A DNA stretch of 64,000 nucleotides, taken from Bactericera cockerelli. Taxonomy: Eukaryota; Arthropoda; Insecta; Hemiptera; Triozidae. The notes below the pieces were generated by a model that was given only the letters and a program-made list of their open reading frames with translations, was not told the DNA's origin and did no database searches. Positions 20,590 to 32,984 of this stretch are shown here, piece after piece. Where the stretch lies: NCBI GenBank assembly GCA_024516035.1, contig CM044955.1:53022948-53086947 (forward strand), given 5' to 3'. The translations under genes and the position numbers were made by a program. The stretch's first letter is position 1. Each line of letters starts with the position of its first letter.

Positions 20590-22115
20590 CTCTTCAGTAG
20601 GAGTTATTAATAGAGAATCCCATTATTAGTATTAATAATCCAGCCATAACAGCAGCGGACAAGCAGCTACATTATACTTAAAGTGGCGGAGGAATTTGAC
20701 ATTGTTCTCAATATTGTCGCTGTCTTGGAAATGTAGTCACGCGAGCTTTTGAAACTTTTGACCGCCTTTGTAAGCTCATAAGTAGGTGACGCTCAAGCTT
20801 TTGCTATGTATGTGGATTCTGTGTGCTACATATTATGCTTTTTTTTGGTACCTCAGCATTATAAAACTCATCACATCACAAAACAAATGAAAAAACAAAT
20901 GACTTCTCTGTTATATTTCCTCACAAGTAATAATAACACTTTTAGTGGAATGTAACCATCTAGTTAATGGTCAAAGCATTTTCTACGACCTAACTCGCAG
21001 AGTCTTTTTAATATGTGGCCACAAACTCAAATTAATGAGGAAAAATGCATGCACTAGGTGAGATTCGAACCAACGGATCAATACGCTACCTGGATTACCA
21101 GACTAGCTTCACCACTTGACTACCAGTGCACTGTTAACCACTTGACTACCAGTGTACAAGCTATGAGTCGACCCCGTAACATCCAAAGTATTGAGAAGAA
21201 AATTTTCGAAACCTTATACTGTGTAAGCTGGGATTCGAACCCTTGTCATCTTGACTCTTCGTGGTGACTGAGTTATATACTTTGTTTACAAAAACTGGAG
21301 ATGCAGTGATTCGTTTACAAAATACCTAATCGTCAAAGTAGGGAGTGAGAGCTACTTTGTCAATAAATCGCAATTTTTTTCTTTTCTATCAAACAATCCA
21401 GATTGCACTTCTTTTCTATAGAAGAAAAGTAAAAACAAATCATTTAGAAGAAAATATTATAATGGTGGCATTCAATTTTTCAAGTAAGAAAGGTAACCTT
21501 GCCTTGAGACATTATGACTAGTACTACTGTACTAAATATCCTTTGGGTGTTAAATTTTGAGCTACCTACTTTTTGATGCATTGTATTTTTTAAAAGTGCG
21601 AAATTTTGAATTAATCAAAGGCTCTCTTCACATGGCTTGTCGGCACTTTTTTAAAAGCGTTCATTAATTTAATTACAGTTAAGTTTGTAAAAAAGAACAA
21701 TTTAAATCCAAGCAATGCAAAGAAAGTGAAAATGTATTCATATAGGTAGGTAATTCAAATAAAGTTATGCAAATAATAAACTGAACTTAAGAAAACGCTT
21801 TCTGTTAAGTAGCTTTGATTTTTAAAACTCTTTGAAGCAATGGAATAATACTTTCCAACTATTGTCAGATTAACAATTTTCATTAATTAACAAGCTGTTT
21901 AACCCGTGCTTTGCTAGGGTCAGTTTGTGAATGGCCCATTTTTCCTCGCGGTTGGCGTCCAAATTGCAATATTAAAAAACCCTTTCTAGATACACGTCTA
22001 GAACGAAAGAAGAATCCACGTACAGAATTTTGTAAACCGGGAATTTACCGGTGCGGAGAAGGAATGATGAAAAGTTGGCTTTTTCCGCCGCGGTTGGTAT
22101 CCCCGTTGGAACTTG
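20590..22115. other. Gene-free stretch with tRNA-like fragments
   Basis: Two - strand B boxes (TTGGTTCGAATCTC at about 21060 and GGGTTCGAATCCC at about 21230) and a short direct duplication (CCACTTGACTACCAGTG at 21112 and 21138) suggest SINE heads. Around 21897-21920, CCCGTGCTTTGCTAGGG resembles a Helitron-like hairpin. No coding region. Confidence 0.4.
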
Positions 22116-22117
22116 GA

Positions 22118-22258
22118 ATATTAAGGGCGAAATTAATAGACAAATTCTATATCACAAGTCACTGCTAAGCGTCGGTTTTTCCTATCCTACACAGTACGCA
22201 ATCCGTTACTTAGCGCCACAGAGGTATTACAAAAACGTCTATTAATTCCGCCCTAAGG
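22118..22258. mobile_element. MITE, GGGCGAAATTAATAGAC family, copy 2
   Basis: Left end AGGGCGAAATTAATAGAC and right end GTCTATTAATTCCGCCCT are inverted. The inside reads GTCACTGCTAAGCGTCGGTT and TTACTTAGCGCCACAGAGGT and is itself partly self-complementary. About 140 bp, noncoding. Confidence 0.9.
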
Positions 22259-22259
22259 G

Positions 22260-23070
22260 TGGAATTAATAATTGTGGAATTCTTATAGTACGCCTTTAAG
22301 GCATGACAGGACCTATACAAACCAACATTAAGGTTTTCTCTTTCAAGGGAACAGGAAAGGAAAACATTTTCCCCTTCAAAGAAAGCCGTAGATGGGTATA
22401 TCTGATTTTGTACATCATATTTTTGTTGAACCTTTAATTTATAATGTTGGTACCTGTAATACCTGTATGTAAAATATATTATGCTCTTTAGAATACATTG
22501 CAGTAGGTACCTACAAAACACAATATTTATAATGAAGGGAATCTTATTATTTTCTCATGGCAAGAAAAGATGTCAGGGCTGTTTTCTGACAGAGGCGGTT
22601 GAAATGTTGTGAAGGCTTGTCACAAATGTCACTGTGATGCGGAATGACAACATACAAAATGTACGTACCGGTAAAATAATAGGTCATGTTTTAGTAATGG
22701 AACTTTTGAACGTAAATAAAAGAAATGTATGTAGGTAATTTAAAGAATGGGTTTGTATAGCACTACTTACTTCCGAGTATAGGTATGGATATTTATAGAT
22801 GATATTGGAAGTATTATATTCGTTTTGCAAAATGCGAACGACCTGTCTAATACTGACAGAGTTCAAGGGCTATGGGAGAAAAACAATTTCTTTTTTAATC
22901 CGATAATCAGAGATAAAAATATTTATGTTGGTTGTCTAGAAAATTACTTTCCATAAACTACGACAGTTTAACCAATTTTTTTCCCAGAAAATTATTTTCG
23001 ACAGAATCACTGCATTGTATCTACAAAAAAAGAGAAGGAAAGAAAAATCAATATGTTTATTGTTTACTCA
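22260..23070. other. Gene-free stretch
   Basis: No coding region supported. A small imperfect inverted segment occurs near 22570-22640 (GTCACAAATGTCACTGTGA). Otherwise AT-rich and unassigned. Confidence 0.35.
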
Positions 23071-23563
23071 ATCCCCCAAAAAACACTACGTGTAAAAATA
23101 GTCGTCAAGTGTTGAAATGATTAAAAAGAAGTGATATCAAAAACGTCAATTTTCTATGTTAGAAGGAATCATTTTAATTCCTTGATAATTCAACCAAAAT
23201 AATAGCCTCACAACAACAATACACCTTTGAGCAAACTTCGATTTGGTATTTTGAGAATTTATCCAAAAAATAGCCACACAACAAAACAATGCTCTTGTAA
23301 GAACAATGGTTCTGTAATTATGCAACATTATTCTTACAAGAGCATTGTTTTGTTGTGTGGCTATTTTTTGGATAAATTCTCAAAATACCAAATCGAAGTT
23401 TGCTCAAAGGTGTATTGTTGTTGTGAGGCTATTATTTTGGTTGAATTATCAAGGAATTAAAATGATTCCTTCTAACATAGAAAATTGACGTTTTTGATAT
23501 CACTTCTTTTTAATCATTTCAACACTTGACGACTATTTTTACACGTAGTGTTTTTTGGGGGAT
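23071..23563. repeat. Apparently perfect 233-bp inverted repeat
   Basis: Arms 23071-23303 and 23331-23563 read as exact reverse complements over 233 bases, with a 27-bp spacer between. The outer edges (ATCCCCCAAAAAACACTACG on the left) stop matching abruptly. No recognised protein, RNA or transposon end is inside. A transcript would form a long unbroken hairpin. It could equally be an assembly or amplification foldback artefact. Confidence 0.95.
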
Positions 23564-24044
23564 ATCACTATTTTTTGATTTTATTGATTTTCCTCTGGTA
23601 GATGAAAGAAAAACTAATCAACAGATAAAAGAAAAAAGACTTTTAATTTAAAGATGTTGCGATACGCAGTAATATTATAAGACTATCATATAAAATGTTG
23701 GGTAATTTATATTGAACTAGTGAGGTGACACTACTTTGTTTAAAAAAAAGGTTATAATGAGTTGCATGCTCGAAAATTATATTGTGACCCAAGTACTGTT
23801 CTGTAAATAATTACAATTGCAAGGAGAAAAAAATTATAGAAAAAAAAAACATTGAAAAGATGCTGAAAGAAAATTTCACAGTACTTGCTGAAGAGAGGAG
23901 AAATCTTGAGATAAACAGGTGTGATCCTTATTTGAGTGACACTAGATAGCGCTCAGCAATTTTATTGATCTTTTCAAAATTTGAAACCCACTACCGAGGA
24001 TCACTAACAGAAAACTATCCCGTTTCATTATTTTTGGCAATAAT

Positions 24045-25019
24045 TAGAGATAGGTGATATCAAGTATTTCACAGAACTGGTACTTCAGTAATCGATTACT
24101 TAAAAGTACCGAATATTTATCCAATTACTTTTGTACTTGGTGTTTGAGGTTATGAGAGAGGATGTAAATGGAATAATGGATTCCAGTAATCACTCAAGAA
24201 CCAAGTACAAAAGCACCGTTTTTTCATTATTCAGTACACTAACTAAATCTCACAATTTTGCATTCAGAACGTTTAAAGGAGATGAATCTCGGTTCACAAA
24301 ATTTATTGGGTGTTTTAGTTTCAAGTGTTTCAATAGATTAGAAGCTCCACCTCTTATTTTATAAACTGAATTACATAATGTACATTTCCCTAAACCGTCC
24401 GATTGTTTGACAAGGAAGTTTCAAATAGAACACTTGTTTCTACGAGACAAAGAGAAAAATATTAGGATACCGACAGCCTGAATATTATTCATAGATAATA
24501 TCGGAACAATTAAGTACCCCTCGCTGCTGTACCCAGTTCTAGAGATGGGTATTTGGGTAATATTGTAATTGTAATACCGAGTATTTCATAGAACCGGTAC
24601 CCGGTATCGTACCCGGCCCCAGTGTGTAATACCAAGTATTTATTAGAACCGGTACCCGGCTACTACGTACGACACGTCGGTACTCGGTCCCGGTGTGTAA
24701 TACCGAGTATTTCATAAAACCGGTACCCAGTACGGTACGGGGATCCGGTGTGTTATACCGACTACTGAGTATTTCATAGAATCGGTACCCGGTTCCAGTA
24801 CTCGATACACGAGTATAATAATCGGTTCTTGTACCATTGCAAGTGATTGTACCATTATAATACGAATCACGCACTACGCATTAAAAAAAAAAAAGCTTTC
24901 GAGAATACAATTATTGTTTTCCTGTAATTGATTACTCTATAAATAAGAACCAGTACATACTAATTACTCTCAAGAACCGGTACTTTTTGAGTAAAGTAAT
25001 TACTCGTACCCATCTCTAC
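24045..25019 (-). mobile_element. hAT-type transposon remnant
   Basis: TAGAGATAGGTGATATCAAG (24045) and TAGAGATGGGTATTTGGG (24540) resemble each other, and TACCCATCTCTA ends the region at about 25019 in inverted orientation. A BED zinc finger typical of hAT transposases lies inside (24300-24410, - strand). Between 24541 and 24800 a degenerate tandem repeat (ATACCGAGTATTTCATAGAA, CCGGTACCCGGT) fills the region. No target duplication was found, so boundaries are approximate. Confidence 0.6.
24300..24411 (-). pseudogene. BED zinc-finger fragment of a hAT transposase
   Basis: On the - strand the frame reads QSDGLGKCTLCNSVYKIRGG, then SNLLKHLKLKHP. This gives C-x2-C (codons near 24384 and 24375) and H-x5-H (near 24327 and 24312) at BED-finger spacing. 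An in-frame stop lies just upstream and another about 20 codons downstream, so only the DNA-binding finger remains. The catalytic hAT domain was not found nearby. Confidence 0.75.
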
Positions 25020-25079
25020 AATAAGCACATTAGGTAAGGAACGACTCTCACCAGAGGGCTATTTTATTATTTATATTTA

Positions 25080-25424
25080 TATACAGGGCATCCATAAAGT
25101 ATCACCCAGGCCTGGGTTTCTCGAAAACGACTCAAAATATCAAAAAACGCAAAACCCGTATTCCTTTATTTTTAAGAGGATCAATTTTTAGCCAAAAATA
25201 AAATTTGCCTATAATGCCCCAGTCGGGCTGGACATGAACCAATTTTAAAATCCTAAATAGAATGATATGTCTTGTGACATATTGTTTTAAAGGTCTCATT
25301 GAGAGAATTTCATTACAATAAATTTCAGTGAATTATACAACTTGCCGTTCATGAGATACAACAGGGTCGGACGTCCTGCGTAATATCTATATATATTTTT
25401 TAAGAGATGGGTGGAAGAGATTAC
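25080..25424. other. Unassigned, possibly transposon-derived
   Basis: It begins TACAGGGCATCCATAAAGTA, a start seen in many insect mariner-like elements, but no matching inverted end was found. No coding region. Confidence 0.3.
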
Positions 25425-25640
25425 CACTGGCAATAACCCCGCCCTTTAGGTAGGACATTAGTGTTATTTCTTTTTACTTTTTTTCCTCCTCTAAACACTT
25501 CAGACTCTAGAGTCTGGAATCACAGCCCTACCCAGACTGGGTGAGGTAAATGTAGGTAGCTGGAACGATTCCCAGCGAATGGAGGGTAAAACCCTCCCTC
25601 CTGACTAGTTCAAATCAGGACGTTAAAACCAAATACAATC
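25425..25640 (+). mobile_element. LINE-tail fragment followed by SINE body
   Basis: GGCAATAACCCCGCCCTTTA at 25430 matches the LINE-type segment at 34138. From about 25525 the SINE body shared by families B and 5S follows: CCCTACCCAGACTGGGTGAG, GTAGGTAGCTGGAACGATTC, GCGAATGGAGGGTAAAACCC and GGACGTTAAAACCAAATACA. No tRNA or 5S head is present, so this is a 5'-truncated SINE. Confidence 0.75.
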
Positions 25641-27980
25641 AACTGGTCACCATCGTTTTAAAATGACGTTGGTGTGATAATTGGTGCTTCTTTTGTGGAA
25701 CTTCAACCAGTATGTAATAATGAAGAAAAAAACATACCTCTTTAATCATAAAATCTATTACCAAAAATTAATTAATAATCAACTAGTGTTTTAACCTTGT
25801 GTTGAAAAATTAGTAATGAACTCGTTAAAAAACGGACAGCTCGGTTTAGTGGTTTTGTTTATAATACAATTTTAATTATATTATGTACCTGTTGTACCTA
25901 CGTACAATACGTACATACATGGTAGGTGGATGGAAATTCGATCTTGGTAAAATAAAGAGGGAAATGAAAGTGCCGAGTATTATTGTATGTTCCTAAATTG
26001 CCTCTTACTCTAAGAAATGTTGACCAATATATTTGCCTAACTTCGAGTTGCTAAACATGGTGTCATTTCAGCATAATCAGTAGATATAAACAGAAGAAGC
26101 GAGAAATGATACTAGATATACATTTAATAATTATAAATTAATAGGCAAGCATATATCCTGAAAATACCCTGAAAAGATGGATAGATGGATAATTAGATTG
26201 TCACAAATCAATGTTGATCGAGTTAAACCATACTCACTTCATTCGAAATTAAACGGTCAAAGGAGGTTGACTCAAAGAAGCAACTACTGTTTTTTTTCTC
26301 ACGAGAATACCGGACATCCAAAGTACAGAGTAAAAAAAAAAAATCTACCTAGCCGGGATTCGAACCCAGGTCACCTTGCAAACTTTTTGTTTTACCTACA
26401 CCAGTCGACGACCACAGAAAGTGTTCAATACGTAATATTTTATTATATTTATCATTTGATCTACAATAATCAATATTTTTGCCTCTTACTGGCCACTATT
26501 TTATACACTTCTCATAATATAGACCTAGGTAGTTTACCTCTTGATGTAGAAATCTTTGAATGAAGTTATAGAACGTTATTATTCCATCGTACATTAACTG
26601 GCCTGTTGGTAGCTTGGATGAAGCAAAGACGATTTAAGATCATCCTTATTTTAAGTTCTATGTGAGGCGAAGTTTTTTTTGTTACTCTCATAAATATAAA
26701 ATCAGTTTTTTCTTTTTATGTCTCACACTGTCGCTGATTTTTCTAAATAATTATTTACATCGTAGTATAATTTTGCGTAATTAGACGTTTGGTAAGAACC
26801 TTCAGTCATCCACGTGGGATAATTAGGCGTGGCTCCAGGGTTCATTATAGATATTCCTTTAGAGGGCTTTAAATACTTTTCTACTTGTTTCAACCATCTG
26901 AAATTAAGTGATCTCATTCCCTTTGACTAGACCTTCCTAAAAACACCAAAAATACATCTCTAAGATAACAATAGACGGCTCTGGGCTCCATAATAAGTAT
27001 TCCTTTCAGAGGCTATAACTCAAGTTTGGTCCAGTGTAATACTTTGGTTATATTTTTATATTTTTTCCTATGATAAGGCCTTTCAAAAAATACCACAATC
27101 GCAGCTCCAAGATAACCAGGGGCGGCTCTGTGCAACTTTCCGGTTTTATTTTAGAAGGCTATATCTCCTATCCTATAAAAAATAAATACTTGAAACTATA
27201 AAAGGTATGCAGAAATAAAAATTCCCTATCCAAAAACGTAGCTCATGTATTTCCACGATAAGCACACGTTGCTGTACCCTTGACAGAAAATTGGTCTGAA
27301 AAAAAAACCCGTATGAATAATTTCATGAAATTCAAGATTTTACGCGTGGCCAGAAAACGACTTTAACTGTACGTAGGAATCTCGCGCTTTCGTGAAACAC
27401 AATCTATTTTTGCGTCTCATTACGAATTTTAAATAAAAATTGATAAAAGTTAGCGTGAAGTGGGCGAAAACAATAAAACAAAATACATATAAACTCTGTT
27501 TCGTGTTAATATAGGCCGGCTGGCTGGCGCTACTTGACGAGCGCTCGCCTCCCGGCGAGCTTGATTAATCCTGCTAACTTATTTACCTGTTGCTGTTCGT
27601 GTTCCCCAATAACTGTGTCGCACTTTTCAATTGTATTTTTTGGCAATGTTAAGCAAAGAAAGAGTATCCTCTTTGTAGAGGATGATTAAAATATTTATTT
27701 TAGTATGACTCGGATATTATACCTAATATCATCAAAAATCAAAAAATCAATGTTAGTACACGAAAAATCTTGATATACCTAAATTTTTTCTCAGTTCTCA
27801 TCTCAAATTTAAAAGTTTATCTCAGTATCTTCTACATTCTCTGGTTATTATTTTGAGAAGAAAGGTTGTATTTTCACAGTAAATCGAGAGATTTTGTTAA
27901 AGTTGCCTGTTTGTAACAGACAATCCAATGTCCGATGACTCAGAAAGTCAGAGGAGAGACTGGAAACACATGCAACCGTA
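25641..27980. other. Gene-free stretch with a SINE A fragment
   Basis: A - strand SINE A head with B box (GGGTTCGAATCCC) lies at about 26300-26405. From 26830 to 27180 three loosely related segments contain GGCTCTG and TTCCTTTAGAGGGCT/TTTCAGAGGCTAT words, a possible decayed tandem repeat. A GC-rich hairpin (GCTCGCC...GGCGAGC) is at 27542-27561. No coding region. Confidence 0.4.
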
Positions 27981-28595
27981 AAATTGTCTCATGATCTAGT
28001 CGAGATGGATGTGGGTGGGTCCGGTATACGACTAGTCATGATACATGGATGTTTGTATAGTTAATTATAGACATATTAGTCATACCTACTTGGCTTGTCA
28101 CTGTGGCCGAGTGGTAAGGCGCACAGGGTTTGCGGTTATTGCACACAGGTGACTCGGGTTCGATCCTCGTGGGTAGAAAAAATTGTCTCATGATCTCTAT
28201 TTAAGATGGGATGTGGGTGGGTGGGTCCGGTATACGACTAGTCATGATACATATGGATGTTTGTATAGTTAATTATAGACATATTAGTCATACCTACTTG
28301 GCTTGTCACTGTGGCCGAGTGGTAAGGCGCACAGGGTTTGCGGTTATTGCACACAGGTGACTCGGGTTCGATCCTCGTGGGTAGAAAAAATTGTCTCATG
28401 ATCTCTATTTAAGATGGGATGTGGGTGGGTGGGTCCGGTATACGACTAGTCATGATACATATGGATGTTTGTATAGTTAATTATAGACATATTAGTCATA
28501 CCTACTTGGCTTGTCACTGTGGCCGAGTGGTGTAGCACAGGGCTTGCGGTTATTGCACACAGGTGACCCGGGTTCGATCCTCGTGGGTAGAAAGA
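27981..28595 (+). repeat. 208-bp tandem repeat with tRNA-like block, three copies
   Basis: The unit carries ATTGTCTCATGATCT, GGTCCGGTATACGACTAGTC and TAATTATAGACATATTAGTC. A tRNA-like block follows (CTGTGGCCGAGTGG, A box; GGTTCGATCCTCG, B box). TGGCTTGTCACTGTGGCCGA starts at 28091, 28299 and 28507, giving a period of exactly 208. Copies 2 and 3 are nearly identical; copy 1 lacks a few bases and copy 3 has TGTAGC for TAAGGCGC. The acceptor ends do not pair, so these are SINE-like tRNA derivatives, not tRNA genes. Confidence 0.93.
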
Positions 28596-28599
28596 TGTC

Positions 28600-29660
28600 T
28601 ACTCCCTCTTTTATTTTAATTTTAAGCTCTTTAACCTTGTCGACAGACAGGTCGTTCGCGTTTTAGATATCCGATTCGATCAAAGTACGGGCAATCGGCT
28701 GGTAATAGTAACACAAAGAAACATTTACAGCGAGTATTTGAAACGCAAATTCAGCAAATTGTGTTATTAGTGAGGAAGGTTTAGCTAGTCGTTATCGTTT
28801 TCAAACATGCATTCAATTTCATGTGCAAATTGATTTCGAAATTGCCAATTTAGGGATAGTATTTACCTAAATTTAAAATAAAAAAAATACTTGTAATTTA
28901 GGTATCAATCGATGTCTAGGTAATGCATTCACATAAAACGCCATCAAATTCAAAGGAGAATATTCAAATAACAAATATATTTGTATATCTACCTAACATC
29001 TATGTGTGTATCTAGTAACTAGGTTTTTAACTAAAGCATTTAGGTATCTAGCTATTTAAAAGGTATAGAATATGCTTTTACTCAAAAAATGGGTGGGTAA
29101 TTATTATTTTGGTCATCAAAAATGTTCCTCCTTAAACATCGCATTATTATTTTAAATATACCTATTTCTTCTTACCTACTTTCTCAATAAGAAATAACTG
29201 GCTAACAAAAATAGAGATACTTATAAGATTGTACGAGTATACCAACCTAATAGTATGTAGGTAATGTATTTATGTAATTATAGCTAACTGATAATAATAT
29301 AGAAACATTAAAAGTAAGCCCTGAAAGCAAAACATAATTCCGGCACTTCCCTCAACCGACACGAAAGGTCAAAAACCCCTGAGGAGAAATAATACAAATC
29401 GGAAAATTACCTCTGCTCCTTGAAGTTCATGTTGTTGCTCAAAAAAATTCCCCGGTATTGTTTATTTTTTTATAAAAAATACATAATTACCTCTGTAGCC
29501 TACCGTGCATTATGCTAAGTACCTACACTAATGGGTAATGGGTCAGAAGACTCGGGCATGTATTTTAATTTTAAACTATAAGTGCCTACACTAATGGGCA
29601 ATAGCACACCCTACTGTACCCGGAATAGTCTAACGTCTGACCCCACTATCCCTTAATACA
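28600..29660. other. Gene-free AT-rich stretch
   Basis: No coding region. CAAAGTACGGGCAATCGGCTGGT at about 28680 resembles a decayed Helitron-like 3' end. Two related segments CACTAATGGGTAATGG and CACTAATGGGCAATAG are at 29526 and 29588. Confidence 0.35.
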
Positions 29661-29664
29661 CATC

Positions 29665-29975
29665 CACTTCCTTCTTCTTCTTCTTTTCCATCTTCTTCTT
29701 TTCTCTATTCCTTCTTTATTTTCTTCTCATCCTTCTTCTTCTTCTTCTCCTCTCTCCTCCTTCTTATTCTCCTTCTCCTTCTCTTTCTTATCATCCTTCT
29801 TTCTTTTCCTCCTTCTCCTTCCCAAAGTTCTTCTCCTCCTCCTTCTTCTTCTTTTCCATCTTCTTCTCTTCTCAATTCTTCCTTCCCCATGTTCTTCTCC
29901 TTTTTCTCCTCCTCCTCCTTCTTCTCCTGCTCCTCCTTCTTCTCTTTCTCCTTCTCCTTCCCCATGTTCTTCTAC
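29665..29975. repeat. (TTC)n/(CCT)n pyrimidine-rich low-complexity tract
   Basis: About 300 bases of imperfect TTC and TCC triplets; the long Lys/Glu- and Arg-rich reading frames on the - strand are by-products of it. Confidence 0.97.
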
Positions 29976-30655
29976 TTTCACAAAAAATACCTCCCCGTTC
30001 AATTTCACATCTCCGCCCCTGGATGTGAGGTTTCCAGAGGTCATATTTATACAAGAGCGCCTTTGTATGACTTATAATTGATTTTCTTGCACTTCATAGC
30101 CCGCTACAAAGAGTGAAAAGTTTCACTTGAGCACAGCAGATGTTGTGGTGGATAAGACGCAATTATTTTAACCCAACACTGTGGTGATATTGGACTCTTA
30201 TTTATTATTATTATTATTAAACTCTTCATTAGAAGAACATAATTTTATACAAACAAATAATGGTAAAAATTAAAATACAAAATTGACAGTATAAAATATA
30301 AACAGGAAAAAAATAATAATAATAAGAATAAATTATTAATATTATTATTTTAAATCAATTTATTAACACTGGAGTTCCTTAATTCCAGCAGTTGTGCTAG
30401 TGCTATTATGTTGTAATCAAATTATCGAATCAATCAGGAAAATTCACATCTTGGATTGCCCTGTTCTTGTCCCTATTCGCTCATCCCCACCCTCTCCTCC
30501 ATCTCTTGAGGATAGCAAAGACGGGATTGACCCTCTAATGTTATACTTTAAGAGATCTCGTTTTTTTAAAAAGATTTACTTGGAAACGGTGCGAATGACC
30601 ATTGTTGTTAAAGCACCTAAATTAAAAAAAAAAAAACTCAGGAAAAACGCATGGG
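29976..30655. other. Gene-free stretch
   Basis: No coding region supported. Simple (TTA)n tracts occur at 30205 and 30310-30350. Confidence 0.35.
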
Positions 30656-30659
30656 TTAA

Positions 30660-30870
30660 TAATAATAATATCGCCTTATTTATACTGCCCGATTAAGACT
30701 ATTAAAGTGCCATTATTCCAGCATAAAGCCCAAGACGCATTATTATGTGGTAAAAATCCCAAATGGGAGGATAACTTGTCATGTTCCGGCTGGGTATCGA
30801 ACCCACGACATCTGGATACTCTGGATTCACAGAGTGCCCCCTTTACCACTGAGCTACCGGGACGGACGTG
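30660..30870 (-). mobile_element. tRNA-derived SINE, family D, copy 2
   Basis: It matches the copy at 20365-20585 across head and body: on the + strand TATCGCCTTATTTATACTGC, ATTATGTGGTAAAAATCCCA and ATGGGAGGATAACTTGTCAT, then the reversed B box (TATCGAACCCA). It is more diverged in the tRNA part. Confidence 0.88.
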
Positions 30871-30914
30871 AAATCATTGGTCACCATCCAATAACTTAAA
30901 GTAGATAGATAATC

Positions 30915-31060
30915 TTTCCTTAAGAGGTAACAGTGTAGGCACCCCGTATCATTCAAAGTACAGAACTGAAAAACTCCGACACCGCTGGGATTCAAACCAG
31001 GATCACCCGCGGCTAGCCACGTGTGCTAACTACTCAGAGAAGGTGACTACTTTTATACTT
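30915..31060 (-). mobile_element. Diverged SINE, family A
   Basis: On the + strand CACCCCGTATCATTCAAAGT, ACAGAACTGAAAAACTCCGA, GGGATTCAAACCAGGATCAC and GTGTGCTAACTACTCAGAGA follow the order of the reverse complement of family A. Head and part of the body only. Confidence 0.65.
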
Positions 31061-32135
31061 TTAAGACTAAGGTCTAAAATCAATAGACAAATACGAGAAA
31101 TTTTACATTAAAATTATAGAATTTCAATATCCTAAATATTTTTGGGGTAGTACCTACTCGCACATACTCGCACTACTCTCAATATTGTATGAAAACTGGC
31201 CAAATATTAATATCTTTTTTTTTTTGTTATCCTGTCACATTGAATAATTTCAACACACACAAAAATAAAATAGCAGCACTGAAAACGAAAACACTACAAC
31301 TCCAGACGTTCAAAGAAATGAGGAAGACTAGCCACAAGAAATTTTGAAGTATTCAGAAAATTTGCAGTTGATCAACAAAAATTATGGTATGAATGAGCCT
31401 TCACAAAATTTAATCGCCTTTATCTACAGTCTGCCACCCTAAGGTAGGACTTGAATTGTTAAATCTTCCTTTAATAAAACAAATTATTCTAAAAAAAAAA
31501 AACATTCTGCCACGTCTATTGAGCGTCTCACCATTCCAAAAGCGTCTTCGAAGCTGTCTGTTTGAAAATTTAATAAAACAACATCTGGGTACAATGGATA
31601 GAAAGAGCCAAAGTCAAGTGTTTCATTATTTTACAAAACTAAAATTGTACCTTTAATAGAAGTTAGCACCGGAACATTTTTGTTTCTAGGTCTAAGAGTC
31701 TAAGTCACTAAGGCAACCTGAAAGATAATCTAGAAAACATAGAGGCCTCTAGGACTGACATATATCGTTAGGTACCTATACACATTGTTTGTCCAATAAA
31801 AACTTACCACGTGGTAAAGAAACTGTTGTCAATAATAAATTATTCACTCCAAGTAATGAAAACCACGAAAGCCTTACTGAATGAAAGTATGCCGCTCATC
31901 AAAAACTTTCCAAAGGCCTGCAATGTAAAATCAATGAAGCTCTTTAATATTTAATGCTCTAGGACAGTGGGTCATTGAAGTAGAAAAAAATAATAGATTA
32001 AGTTTATTTTAGTACATAGTTTACTTTCCAGGAAAAGTAGGTAAGTTCTATAGGTAATTCCTCTGGGTAGCTAAACTTTGTTATCATGTTTCTCATGAGC
32101 TTGAGGTAAACTATTGAGTACTTAATATTAATAGA
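31061..32135. other. Gene-free stretch
   Basis: No coding region, RNA gene or recognisable repeat was supported. Confidence 0.4.
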
Positions 32136-32280
32136 CCTAGGGCGGAAGGCGAAAGTAATAGACGTTTTTGCAATACCTCTGTGGCGCTAAGTCTCGGATT
32201 CCGTACTGTCTAAGATAGGGAAAACCGATGCTCAGCAATGACTTAAGTTATCGATTTTGTCTATTAATTTCGCCCCTAGT
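32136..32280. mobile_element. MITE, GGGCGAAATTAATAGAC family, copy 3
   Basis: Left end CTAGGGCGGAAGGCGAAAGT with AATAGACGTTTTTGCAATAC, right end GTCTATTAATTTCGCCCCTAG. The inside contains CTCTGTGGCGCTAAGTC and TAGGGAAAACCGATGCTCAG, the reverse orientation of the copies at 18975 and 22118. CTAG at both extreme ends may belong to the target site. Confidence 0.88.
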
Positions 32281-32984
32281 GAAACGTAACTAACCACTGG
32301 GCTAGTTTGATACTTAAAGCACTTTGAACCATCTAAGGTTCAGAGTATTACTTACTATTGTTTGGTCTCATACCTACTGCAATAAATAAGGAAAATCCAT
32401 GCATAGGGTGGTGTCCGATCAGTTGCATGTAGGTACTTAGGATATTGGATACCTAATGGTAAAGAAAAAGGCAACAGTAAGGCGAATTTAAGTAATCTGA
32501 CATCGCTCTTATGATTCAAACAAATATGATAGCCTTTTTAAACAGGATGAAAGAATAGGAGGAATCCATTAATATGGTACATACTCGTACATCCACCTAA
32601 GTCTGGAAAATCGAGAGGTGTAGAAGCAGGAAAGAGGTTTTCCTATCACGTAACAGAGGTAAGTCACCTCCAGTAGGTACGTCGTCTAGCCTGGTACCAA
32701 ACCTACTCCTAGTCCCATTGATTCGACAAACAGAATATTATGGCAGTCTGATTTTCCATGCTTTCTCTCGTTAGCGATCTGATTTATAATCGAAACATAC
32801 AATGCTGGGAAAATCCTGATCCTCTTCAAACCTCCGAAGTTGATTTGGTCCAATGAGACAGGAAAAATTAAAAGTAGGTATATGTATGATTTTATTTGTG
32901 GTGAAGCACAAGGCCTCTTCACAATTTTGTGGGTAGCGCAGCATTACTAAGATTCACATTTCGAATTCTTCTATTACATTAATT
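32281..32984. other. Gene-free stretch
   Basis: No coding region supported; the 78-residue - strand frame has no recognisable features. Confidence 0.35.

Noticed and set aside
28090..28590. Cluster of tRNA genes
   Set aside because: The ends of the tRNA-like block do not form an acceptor stem and the blocks are embedded in a longer tandem unit.
29705..30044. Long Lys/Glu- and Arg-rich frames on the - strand
   Set aside because: They are translations of an imperfect TTC/TCC tract; no domain, start context or splice sites.
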